64,000 bases of DNA from NCBI GenBank assembly GCA_021521415.1, contig JAIQDT010001946.1, positions 62,001 to 126,000 on the forward strand. Reading direction: 5' to 3'. Shown here piece by piece: positions 22,544-32,492 of this stretch. The position numbers and the translations under genes were made by a program. Origin of the DNA: Bidens hawaiensis. Its lineage: Eukaryota; Streptophyta; Magnoliopsida; Asterales; Asteraceae. Within the stretch, counting starts at the first letter, position 1. Each line of letters starts with the position of its first letter. The notes under the pieces are model-generated. The model had not been told where the DNA came from and ran no database searches. It saw only the letters and a list, made by a program, of their open reading frames with translations.

Positions 22544-23722
22544 TCAAGTGTCTTCATAAACCGGTGAGGTTACAATGAAACTCACCGACTCCTTGTCCAT
22601 CTTTACTTTCATTGTTGTCGGTTTCTCACCATCTTTAATCTTAATCACTGTCTCATTCCACCCTTTCCTTTTCAAGCTACCTTTCAGCTCATTCCTGTCA
22701 GTTACAAGACATTCCTCTTTTGTATGATCCTTGCTTAAGGATACATACTTGTCAAAAAGAGGGTTAGTAGCATTTTCAAATAATAATAGCCGCTTATCTC
22801 GGTTCCCACATTTAATTTCCAAAACTCTCATAGCACCATCAATTACCGCATGTGCTGTGGCAAGGAATGGCCTACCCAGTATGACTTCAGATTGTTTAAT
22901 ATTCCCTTTCGCATAATCAAGTACAAGGAAGTTAACTGGGTAGCTAAATCCATCCACCTGCACCATTAAAGTAGTAACCATGCCCCGAGGGAGTGTATAA
23001 GTTTGATTCGCCAACACCACAGTGGTGTTTACACTTTCTAACTAGCCGAACTCATACTGATCATATAAACTGCCAGGCATGATACTAACACATGCTCCAA
23101 GATCTAGAAGTGCCCGATCAGTTTTAAACTCCCCAAATTGAATTGATAAAAATGGCACTCCCGGGTCTTGGAGTTTACTTGAGGTGGTATTAACCTCCAC
23201 CTCCTCATCTCTCCTGTTGGTCAATTTACCATTTAAACATTTTTCACAAGTACAATTTTCACAAAAAGACATTTCATTCGTTTTTAGTTTCGATTCATTT
23301 TGGAAAATTGTTTTATTTTGACCAACAAAATCATTCTCATCACTAAACTCTTTCACCACCCCCTCAACAAACTGTGGTGGTGAATCAACTTCAACACTAG
23401 GAATTTTTAAATGAGGTAAAAGACTTACCGCATTTATGTGCACACTGTTTCCTTTATTTGAATTTAAACTGTAGTGTTGCGGGTTTACTGTGGTATCGCT
23501 CGGTAACTGACCAGTGTTTTTCTGAAATCTTGCCACATCTGCTGCGAGTTGACCAATCTGTTTCGACATCGCCTCTGAAGACTTATCCCTCAACTCGAAC
23601 TGTTTTCGCTTCTCTTTCTGATTATCTGTCACCAACTTCAACAACATATCTAACTTCAAATGTACCGACTCATTTGAATTACCTGAATTACCCTTCTGCT
23701 GGTCCTGATTCTGATTAACCAA
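22544..23722 (-). pseudogene. Gypsy gag-protease linker and aspartic protease (one stop)
   Basis: The first frame (23722-23042) gives a Gln/Asn/Lys-rich linker (QIGQLAADVARFQ) and then the protease start ALLDLGACVSIMPGSLY, the plant gypsy form of D-[ST]-G-A (here DLGA). After a TAG at about 23041 the same protein continues (22544-23020): LANQTYTLPRGMVTTLMVQV, FLVLDY, VILGRPFLATAHAVID. ILGRPFL is the conserved second protease motif. It lies downstream of gag after a frameshift. Nothing polymerase-like follows. Confidence 0.75.
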
Positions 23723-23765
23723 TGAACGGTTACCCCGGTAACCATCTCTGTTATACTCCTGACTG

Positions 23766-25352
23766 CTATTCTGATTGTATGAACCCTGCTGATAACCGCC
23801 CTGGCGGTAGCTGTTGGTTCTGACTATACCCTTGAAAGTTTGGGTTTGACTGAATCGATGCGTTCCCGTATCTGAGATTCGGGTGATTTCTTAGGCCCGG
23901 GTTATAACTGTTCGAATTGAACCCTTGGCCCTTGGAATCCTCGTACGCATAACTGACTTCCTCCTCGTTGGTATACTCGTCATCATCAAACCCGGGGCAA
24001 TCTTCTACCTTATGCTCCAACTCACCACAATCTGAACAAACCGAGAATTTCACCCCAACTTTACGAACCTCTTTCTTTTTCTCTTGTCTATAACCCGCGA
24101 GTTCTCTTTCCAACTCCACAATTCTTTCTGACTTACTCGAGGCTGATTTAACTGATCTGGTGACCCCGTGTTTTCGTCTTCGATCTGCAGCTGCCTCTGA
24201 CTTGGAATCTTCACACATAAATACCAAAAAATCCCAGTCATCTTCCTCGGGTTGATTCAACAACTGACTATTACAAGAGGCTTTCAAGTGTTTTATGTCT
24301 TCATATGTCAACCCGTCAACGAAACACTTGACCAATTCCCACAACTCGATCTAATGGTGCGGGCACTTCCTAATCATTTCCTTGTAACGAGTAAAGGCCT
24401 CGTGAAACAACTCACCCGGTAACTGTGAAAAGTGTCTAATCTCCATTCGGGCCTTGATGGTCTTCGACTGTGAATAATACTCGTTAAGGAAAACTTGCTG
24501 CATCTCACCCCAGTTCTCAATACTGTGCATCGGTAGCGAGTTGAACCAGTGTTTGGCTTTGTCTTTTAGTGAAAACTAGAACAACCGCAACCGAACCTCA
24601 TCCCGATCGTATGTACCGTCACCAATAGACCCGCAAATAGCTGAAAAATCTGATAAGTGTGAATACGGGTCTTCAGATCCTAGTCCGTGAAAAACTATGT
24701 TGATGTAGGACGGACGGGATTTAAATGTCGGTTGTCCCTCCACGTGAACCTGTGGGACATTCGGTAAGGCACCATCTGAAATAGCCGGTCTGAACCGACT
24801 GTTTACACCCCGAACCGGAGGCCCATAATTCCTTCGTCTGGCCCTCAGTTCCTCAAAACCTCCCCGGTTAACCTGAATCGGCTGTCTTCATTCCTCCCGA
24901 TATCTTCCAACAACTTCTCTGTCTGGATTTCTGTTCCTCCACATTTTACCTCTCACCCTAACCCAGTTCCTCAACCTCCTCATCTGCGTTTCTCGGCTCA
25001 AACCCGTCTTTCTTTCTAACTCGCCATTCATCCCCGTTACTACATCGTTCCTCGGTTTTCGTTCCTCCTCATCTCCCTCTTCATTGTCTTCAGTGTAAAT
25101 ACTAACATAATTAAAATCCCGTATAATCAGCTATCGGTGACGAGGGGTATTGTTCGGGGCTGATGGCCCGGGTCTGTCAAGGTTTCGGTTTAGGTTTCTG
25201 GATTGTCGGACTGAATTTTGTGGTTGTGGATTGGTATTTATTGGTGGTGGTAGGTCATTATTTGGTGGATTTTGATTATTCGGTGGGTTAGGCTCGGGTT
25301 GGAAAACATTGATCTTGGGTGGTGGGTTTTGGTTTTGATTCTAATCTTCCAT
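23766..25352 (-). pseudogene. Gypsy gag (Athila-like), broken
   Basis: A start codon at 25352 is followed by MED-stop and then a Pro/Asn-rich head. The retrotransposon gag core gives INIVFHGLGSEDPYSHLSDF, DEVRLRLF, LKDKAKHWFNSLP, WGEMQQVFLNEYYSQSKT, FSQLPGELFHEAFTRYKEM and CFVDGLTYEDIKHLKASC. A CCHC zinc knuckle, CSDCGELEHKVEDC, lies near 24010-24060. In-frame stops at about 24578 and 24352 and a frameshift before 23722 inactivate it. The motif order is typical of plant gypsy gag of the Tat/Athila group. Confidence 0.75.
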
Positions 25353-25580
25353 GTCTGGCTATCTGATCTAAGCTCGGTTCTGCCAAGCTATACGTTCGAT
25401 TTCTGGTTCGTAAATCAGTGGCGAATCTCTTCCTGAACGGCGGGTGTGCATAAACCTGTTACCTGCACAAATAACACACCCCACGTAAAATGGGAAAATA
25501 AAACTAAACCAAAAATAAAAACAAAAACTAAATTAAACTAAGAAATCAATTAATCACAAAAACACTAAGCGCACTAACTC

Positions 25581-25598
25581 CCCGGCAACGGCGCCATT
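25581..25598 (-). other. Primer-binding site complementary to tRNA-Asp
   Basis: On the plus strand the bases next to the right LTR read CCCCGGCAACGGCGCCA, which is the 3' end of plant tRNA-Asp including CCA. On the minus strand this is TGGCGCCGTTGCCGGGG. tRNA-Asp priming is characteristic of Athila-type gypsy elements (established knowledge) and supports the lineage call. Confidence 0.8.
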
Positions 25599-25599
25599 T

Positions 25600-26828
25600 T
25601 GATGCTAGACTGTCGCTATCTAGTCAAAAACAAGTAAATCAGTGTCCTAACCACCTAATCAAGCTAGGGTAAGTAGGGTGTCGAACCACAAGGAGTATGT
25701 GGTCAGTGTGCAGTGAAACCGAATCCTAACATTATGAAGCGAACTATATAAAAGTGCTGATCACACTAGCAAAGGATTTGGATTTTATAATAAACAAACA
25801 AGTAATCAAGTATTCAATCAATTAACAAGCAAATCACACCCGGGAATTCAAGTAAGCAAACTAACATCAAACTCATGCACATAACAGATGAACTAACTTG
25901 TGTCAACTACAGATTGACTAACCGGTTAAACCTTAGGCATCAACGCTCGCTAACACACGGCACTAGTTATCAAACGGCCCCTGCCAGTGTGACTCAACTA
26001 AGGGTAAACGTATGCTTTCTTGTAATTAACAGGTCAAAACAATCCTACGAGCAATTATTATAGCAACCGACAAACTAATCGTTCTGATCGACAAAAACCT
26101 AAACTGACTGAATGCACGGACATACTAAACATCAATACTAATAGATTAACCAAAAGATAATTACAATTAGTTGTTCTAGTACATGAGAAAATAACTGAAA
26201 GATTACAAACTGTACATCCTGGGTATGACTCGAAAGGATTAGCCACGATTCGTCATCTCTCGGTCTTCAATCTTGATGTTATTGATCATGTAAGTGAAGT
26301 AGAGATGATTGGAATTGATGGTTTTCTCCTTTTCTTCTCTCCAAGTGGTCTGGTAACTGCTTCCAGAGATGTCTTTTCTCAAACCCTAACTTTTTCCTTA
26401 TATAGGGTTTTAAAATAATGTTGCGACTTATGTTGTTTAATTTAGTCCAGCATATGGTACTCTAATTTCAGCAAATGGTACTCTGGTTTAGCAAATGGTA
26501 CTCTAACTTTAGAGTTTGATACTCTAATTCAGCAAACCATACTTTGAAACTTCCTGATTTGCGTCCCTTCCCTATATAGCATAAGATACTCTGATTTCAG
26601 CAAATGATGTGCTAAGCCAACTCTTACCCAGATTCTTCAGTTTTGATCATACACTATCACACATCATTCCGGGTCTTCATTCCGTGTTTGTACAGGTCCA
26701 AATTAAGCGCGCTAAGTACCTGGGATCTGAAACACAATAAACACGTATGAAGTACCAAAGGTCCTACTTTAAATGAATAAAACAACTAAGTTAATGAACT
26801 AAAGTATGTACAAATAAACCGAACATCA
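25600..26828 (-). repeat. 5' LTR of the Athila-like element
   Basis: Begins TGATGCTAGACTG next to the primer site and ends ACATCA beside the target duplication ACATT. A minus-strand TATA (CCTATATAAGG) lies at about 26397-26407, followed in transcript direction by AAGTTAGGGTTTGAG. The open frames across it are not genes. Confidence 0.85.
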
Positions 26829-27194
26829 ACATTACAAAACATCGAATCTTGTCTTAACAAAAGTTAAATTGTCTTAAAACATATCATATTAATTCATAAA
26901 ATTTCTTTCCAAGATGCCAGTCTTCCAGTACCTACCACGTGCCATCCTCAAGCTAACTCCTTTAATCTATTTACCTGGCGTGCATACTAAAAGTCAGCTA
27001 TGCTGAGTGAGTTCTAGTTAATCAATTATCATACATTATATTCACACCCATACTCATACGTGTCCGAAGATACGTATTCGTACCTTACTTACTGTTACTT
27101 CTTTCATACATACTTTACATACATACATGCATACATACTTAAATACTTTCTTTCATAAATCCCTATGGTATACCTCAAACTATTCTATCTCTAC

Positions 27195-27418
27195 CATCAT
27201 AGATATTATTAGGGTCTGGTCCCTATCATCACAGATATTATTAGGTTCTGGTCCCTAACATCACAGATATTGTAAGGGTATGGTCCTTAACATCATAGAT
27301 ATTGTAAGGGTCTGGTCCCTAACATCACAGATATTGTAAGGGTCTGGTCCCTATCATCACAGATATTATTAGGGTCTGGTCCCTAACATCACAGATATTA
27401 TTAGGGTCTGGTCCCTTC
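27195..27418. repeat. 32-bp minisatellite, seven copies
   Basis: The unit is CATCACAGATATTATTAGGG followed by TCTGGTCCCTAA. Seven back-to-back copies vary at ATTATTAGG/ATTGTAAGG and the last two bases. It lies between the acceptor-like and donor-like sites of the surrounding LTR. It is not a CRISPR array: there are no unique spacers and the setting is a plant LTR. Confidence 0.9.
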
Positions 27419-27644
27419 TATCTCGAGTAACCATACAACCATGCCTGTTTCATCAATCATCCATACATTTTATCATACGTGCATACTTTACATATCTTCT
27501 AGTATAAAAATATATACATACTCGTTCATATAAACATTCAGTAATAATAACATTCAATACATAATCATACACGAATCATACGCTTACCACTCCAGTAAGT
27601 GTATTAACTATCACATAGGAGTATGCACACAGCCCCGAAAAACA

Positions 27645-27714
27645 TCACAGAGAAAGGGGCTAGAAACTCACCTGTAGTCTCACAGAGAAAGGGGCTAGAA
27701 ACTCACCTGTAGTC
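27645..27714. repeat. 35-bp tandem duplication containing a splice-donor-like site
   Basis: Two exact 35-base units (TCACAGAGAAAGGGGCTAGA then AACTCACCTGTAGTC). On the minus strand each reads GACTACAG|GTGAGTTTC, a near-consensus plant 5' splice site, so the donor itself has been duplicated. The same GTGAGTTTC is found in the plus-strand LTR at 60157-60165. Confidence 0.85.
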
Positions 27715-27920
27715 GGTTTCTTTTCCTTAGCTGTGCACGGCTAACTGTGTAACAAGTCACGAGTATCAATTATCTGTTACTACTACTTCTTACATCTAAA
27801 TTAATGAAACTCTCAACTAACGGGGGTCCGGGGGCAGCGCCCCTGGTAGCAAGGTCTATGGGCGGCAGCCCCTAGCAGGGTCCAAGGGGCAGAGCCCCAG
27901 GCTGGGGTCGACGGAGCATT

Positions 27921-28060
27921 CTCGTTTTACAAAAATTTGGAAGAATTCGCATGGATGAAAATGAACGGGTCTCGTTTTACAACAATTTGGAAGAATTCGC
28001 ATGGAAGAATTCGCTTTGCATGGACCATTCGCTTCGCATGGCCATTCGCTTCGCATGGCA
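27921..28060. repeat. Local duplications (36 bp and 16 bp)
   Basis: A block beginning TCTCGTTTTACAA and ending TTCGCATGGA occurs at 27921-27956 and 27969-28004. It is followed by repeats of CATTCGCTTCGCATGG. Just left (27830-27900) three degenerate units of GGGGCAG.GCCCC occur. No coding meaning; the open frames here are artefacts. Confidence 0.7.
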
Positions 28061-28526
28061 TGCGATGCGATTCCTTTTTGTGCGAATAGAATCTTCTTTT
28101 CTTCATTTTTACCATTTTAAAGCCATATTACTCCGTCACTCTTCCTTAGGACCCGATTCTACCCTTTTTATGGGTTTTGGGTTGAACCATATCACACCCG
28201 TTGGGCTACAGGCTACCAAGTTTACAATTTTCTAACTTCCTACAGCTCGATCTACTAATATATCAAGTTGCATGTCGAAACCAACCATAAAAACTTAACC
28301 AAGTTGGCCAAAACTCACCTTTTGGTCTCGGTCAGGTTCAGATCTGGACAACCCATAGATCTGGACGTGTTCTTGTTGTTTCAAGATGTTGAACACGAGA
28401 TTTGTCCTTCCTTTGGTTTGTATTTAGATCCGAGTATTAGAGAGAGAAAGTGTGTGTGTGTGTGTGTGTGTGTAGAAAGGGAAAAGAGATGGAGAGAATG
28501 AGGAATGTTTTGAGGAAATGAGGGGT

Positions 28527-28560
28527 TTAAATACGCCATCCTATGGGCCTTGGGCCCATA
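28527..28560 (-). promoter_or_regulatory. LTR promoter: paired site II motifs and TATA box
   Basis: On the minus strand the order is ATGGGCCCAAGGCCCATA and then, about 9 bases on, GTATTTAAACCCC. TGGGCC/GGCCCA is the site II element bound by plant TCP factors (established knowledge). TATTTAAA is an acceptable TATA box. This fixes the LTR orientation as minus. A (GT)n run lies just downstream at 28450-28473. Confidence 0.5.
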
Positions 28561-28679
28561 ACCATCTCTTGGTCCATCTTGTATCCTAAGCCCATTATTA
28601 TTTAACGAAATTAAATAACGACACACAGTTAATAACAAAACTTTCTGTTATTTATTATTAACAAAAGTAGGATGTTACA

Positions 28680-29319
28680 GATAATTGTTGGAGAACAAGA
28701 AAATGTTGCAGAGATTGAAGAGGAGAATCTGCAGGTAGATGAGCCTATTGTAGCAGTGGATAAGACTTTAGATGAACATATTGATGATGACATCTTTATT
28801 GACAATGTGATTAACCAAGTGAATGAAACCATACAGATTATAACCCCACCAGTCTCACCAGAGCATATCATTGATACAACAACAAATATCCCTTCACCAC
28901 CATACTCACCAAATCCAGAACCCATGAATGAACCATCCAACTCTTCACCACCAAATTGCCCAATCAATGAACCTATACATTCATCCCCAGAACAACCAAT
29001 CCATCACCAACAACAATCAACCCAAGACCAACCTGAAACTTTCACATTTTACTCACCTGAGTCTGTGTCCACCCAACCTGAATATGAACCCGAGCCCATA
29101 CCAGAACAAGATTCCACAATCACCTCTCCAGAAATGAATAATCAAGTGTTGTTGGCAAATAACATTGTGTTAGAAGCTAAAAATGTTGAGCTTAAAATGA
29201 AGAATGTTGCACTTGAAGAAGCTCTAAGAGTTGCTCTTGAGAAGATTCAAACCCTGGAGCACTCTGAGGTTGAGAAGACCTCGATGCACCAAAACAGGGG
29301 GAGAATAAGGATGTGTTGA
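28680..29319 (+). pseudogene. ORF3 linker region, plus-strand copy (piece 2 of 3)
   Basis: This frame stays open for more than 210 codons. It begins EQENVAEIEEENLQVDE after the insertion, passes a Pro/Ser/Thr/Asn-rich linker (PPVSPEH, SPPYSPNPEPMNEPS), and reaches a coil, NIVLEAKNVELKMKN, with ALRVALEKIQTLE. It ends with EVEKTS, the same point as the other copy. An internal purine tract (CAGGGGGAGAA, 29296-29306) overlaps the coding sequence. The frame is cut by the LTR at 29320 and continues at 32498. Confidence 0.65.
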
Positions 29320-29789
29320 TGTAAGACCCTGAATCCCGGGAATCCTACAGTTGGTAATCACATCCACAATTTCACAAAAATTTAAAACCAAACAATTCTT
29401 TGTATTTAAAACCAGTTCAGAGTAAATAACAGCGGAAAAAGTGTAAGTATTTAAAAATCCCAAACACGGGTACAGGTGTCCAAAATCAAATGTAAATAAA
29501 ATATTTGTTTTATTTGAATTCCTCGACCAGAAATGCCTTCAACCTTCCGAGTAGTCTCCAGCACGTCCAAGCGGTAGCATCCATTTCTTAACCTGAAAGT
29601 CAATCTAACATACACACAAAGTAAGCTTGAGCTGAGTGAGTTCAAGTTTTCATAAACGACATTCATTAAAAATTTAAATTCCATGAGTATGGAATGTAGG
29701 GGAAAATCATGAGTCCATAAAATCATAAATAGCTTTTCTTAACCAAATCATAAGTAAATAAAACATTAAACATCTTTTTGCGCAGCACG

Positions 29790-30600
29790 GGACTCCTCAC
29801 CCCGGGTCTTCCCCGAGTAATATATTTGACCCAGCCGCGGTTTAACAAAACCATTAAAATCATGTAACACGAGCCTCCTCACCCCGGGTCATCCCCAAGT
29901 AATATATTTGACTTGGTTACATTTTAAATAAAACAATTCACGCAACACAAGCCTCCTCACCCCGGGTCATCCCCAAGTAATATATTTGACTCGGTCGCGG
30001 TTTAACAAAACCATTAAAATCAGGTAACACGAGCCTCCTCACCCTGGGTTTTCCCCGAGTAATATATTTGACCCGGTCACAGTTTACCAACACATACACA
30101 TTCACATACACACACACAAACATCTAATTCGAACATCCAACCAACAATATCACCACATACGATCCATAAATAATGGATAATCTAGGGATTCAATACTAAG
30201 CCTAATATTAATATAATTCACCAAATAATACATTCATCGTCGAACACACATACACGGGCCTCTCCACCACGAGTCAAGACTCGAGTAATATATTTGACTC
30301 GGTCATAGCTTACACATCCAAGCACGAGACACGGGCCTCTCCACCACGGTTACAACCCGAGTAATATATTTGACCCGATCTCGGCTCACACATCCAAGCA
30401 CGTGATACGGGCCTCTCCACCACGGGTACAACCCGAGTAATATATTTGACCCGATCACGGCTCAACATCCGACGGGCCTCTTCACCACGGGATTTTAAAA
30501 CCCGAGTAATATATTTGACCCGCCAAAATGATGATCACGTCACACGGGCCTCTCCACCACGGGTACAACCCGAGTAATATATTTGACCCGGCCGTGAATC
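29790..30600. repeat. Minisatellite with the core GTAATATATTTGAC, nine units
   Basis: The units are about 60-85 bases and each contains CGAGTAATATATTTGACCCG or a close variant preceded by a CACGGGCCTC.CCACC block. Two subfamilies can be seen: one with ACTCCTCACCCCGGG and AACAAAACCATTAAAATCA, one with GGCCTCTCCACCACGGG. Related units occur at 55930-56210. Between them (30120-30240) the array is interrupted by unique sequence. Confidence 0.85.
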
Positions 30601-31189
30601 ACCATGCATACACACATCAATAAGCCTACTCACATCATTCTTAGTCACGAGGAACTAAATATCATCACACAACCGTAGGCTATAAGAACACATACCCATA
30701 CATACATACATACATACCTCCATACATACATACATATATATATCTATATATATATATATATATATCATCCCATACGGGAACTAAGTAAATAGGTCTACTC
30801 ATATTCAATTACTACCAAGTCTACTAACATCCTCGAGTCTAGACCATTAATAATGTACGTAACCTTAAAGGATACAAGACCATAAACGAGTCTAAAATAC
30901 CCTAAAGCATATAAAATAATTCAAATATAACTTTCAAAATGCACCATCACGAATGAGACCATGTAGTACCATTCAAATAGTTGTAACGGGTAAAATCGTA
31001 TAAAATTGAATTTCGGTGTGTATGCTAGTCCAAAACATAAAAAGAGTAAAAAGGGCATCATGAACTCACCTGGAATCGATCGAACACCTGCAACGAGCTA
31101 GGAAATCCCTAAGTGCACACTCACAAGTAAGGGCCTGTAAATAGTACACAACACGTTACTAAACTAGACCGTAAGAACACTCTTGCCTA

Positions 31190-31290
31190 ATGGGCCGTTC
31201 AAGCCCAACACTTTGGCCCAAGGCCCCACACGTTGGCCCAAGGCCCAACACGTTGGCCCAAGGCCCAACAAATTGGCCCAAGGCCCAACC
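31190..31290 (-). promoter_or_regulatory. Tandem GGCCCA (site II) repeats
   Basis: A 20-base unit (ACACGTTGGCCCAAGGCCCA) repeated about four times gives eight or more GGCCCA/TGGGCC sites. Site II elements bind TCP factors and drive expression in dividing cells (established knowledge). Here they lie in the inferred leader rather than upstream of the TATA-like site, so function is uncertain. Confidence 0.45.
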
Positions 31291-32492
31291 CATACCCAAT
31301 TACTTTACCTCAGCCCCTAAAACCTTTCAACTAACCAAATCCACCGGTTAAGCGTAAAACGAACTTATCGATTAATAACGAGTAAAACGTGTAAATTTTA
31401 GCATGCGAAGATGCATTTAATTACATAGGATAACCTTTGAAATAAATTATTAAATTTTTTACCAGACTTTAATAAATGTCTTAGGTTTATAAAAATATTT
31501 TTCTATTGGACACAAAAATTATAAAAATTCCTCCAACACAGCAAGGTACGTGCAGCTATTTCAGTGCGCAACAAAATGGTTTTATTTTTATAAAATTCAT
31601 TACCGAACCAAATTAAACGATTCCAATTGGGTTTGGCTCCTAACTCAAAATACTAACTTCTAGAAGTGGAACCAACCAATTTGGACCTGTTGAAAAAAGG
31701 TTATGACGTCGGGAAGACAGACCAGAATCCGTCATCCCGCATCAGCTTTGACACTCGATTTTATAAATTCATAAAAACCATTCAAATCTCATCCAAAAAT
31801 TACGTATTATACCTTTCTGGAAACTATACTCAAAGTAGAACATCATGGAATCAATAATTGATCAAAAACAATGGCTTATCATCGCGTTACAGACCCTACA
31901 ATAAACGTATACGAATCTGTCAGCAAACTGTTATCATCAAAACTCAACCTTAAAGACCAATAAGCGCGTTAATATGATCAATTAAGGTGTAAAAGACATG
32001 GGGAATCATAAAACCGACCTTGAATTGAAGTTTTCACAGCTGAAACTTGGCTGGGCAGAAGAAAAACGAGCAAGGGGGGGTCTTGAGGCCGATCGGCTGC
32101 TGGGAATAGAGTTAGGGTTAGGGTTTTTCTTTTTTAATATTATGATATAAAATAAATTACACTCTAGTCCCTCTAGTATGAAGTGTGTAGCAACTTGGGT
32201 GGAAAGTCAATTAATTCAACTTACGGGTATGACAAGGAGGTCCCCGAAGTAAGCCGGTTCAAACCCGATAAATATACAAACTCTACAACGTGCATGCCGA
32301 TAAACGAAAATGTCGGGTGCTACATGCTAATATAATACTTTAAGTTGTAAGAGGGGATGTTTTGGGAAAAAGGATGGACAAACGGATTTTTAAAATGTAT
32401 TACAAGGCTCTAAATTAGAAAGATGAAACCCCGGCTTTTTGACCAACATTTATAAATGATCGAGTCGATTAACGAAATTTACGGGCGTTACA

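Larger units (their letters stand above)
19393..26828 (-). mobile_element. Athila-like gypsy derivative with gag and protease only
   Basis: LTRs at 19393-20588 and 25600-26828 begin TGATGCTAGACTG and end ACATCA. A perfect 5-bp target duplication ACATT (19388-19392 and 26829-26833) brackets the element. A tRNA-Asp-type primer site lies next to the right LTR and a purine tract (CAAGTGTGGGGATG on the minus strand) next to the left LTR. Gag and protease are recognisable but broken. There is no RT, RNase H or integrase in the 2 kb where they should lie (20589-22543). The element is therefore non-autonomous. Its orientation is opposite to the host ORF3. Confidence 0.8.
19276..28679 (-). mobile_element. 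Long LTR insertion in ORF3, itself split by an Athila-like element
   Basis: The outer sequence starts TGTAAGGCCCC and ends GGATGTTACA, proper TG..CA termini. ORF3 resumes directly after it. Flanks GGTAG and GATAA agree at three of five positions, a possibly mutated target duplication. Removing the inner element leaves about 1.97 kb with no coding sequence, so this is best read as a solo LTR, minus-oriented by its promoter signals. It contains a 32-bp minisatellite (27195-27418), a 35-bp duplicate (27645-27714), GC-rich GGGGCAG.GCCCC repeats (27830-27900) and a promoter near 28527-28560. Probably gypsy, not certain. Confidence 0.6.
29320..32492 (-). mobile_element. 3.2-kb solo LTR inserted in ORF3
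   Basis: Starts TGTAAGACCCTG, ends GGGCGTTACA, with a perfect 5-bp target duplication GTTGA (29315-29319 and 32493-32497). There is no coding sequence. It is the same family as 55460-58381 over most of its length, for example ACCGGTTAAGC and GACGTCGGGAAGACAGACC. Minus-strand signals in order: TATA-like AT run and telo-box AAACCCTAACCC (about 32105-32150), GGCCCA repeats (31190-31290), donor CCAG|GTGAGTTC (about 31065-31075), minisatellite (29790-30600), acceptor TTTCAG|GTTAAG (about 29591-29600). The open frame at 31666-31857 is a chance frame. Confidence 0.75.

Noticed and set aside
27195..27418. Regularly spaced repeats resembling a CRISPR array
   Set aside because: The repeats are contiguous minisatellite units without unique spacers, inside a plant LTR.
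28672..29319. Stand-alone Pro/Ser-rich host gene
   Set aside because: It is the middle piece of ORF3, joined on both sides to ORF3 sequence interrupted by LTR insertions.
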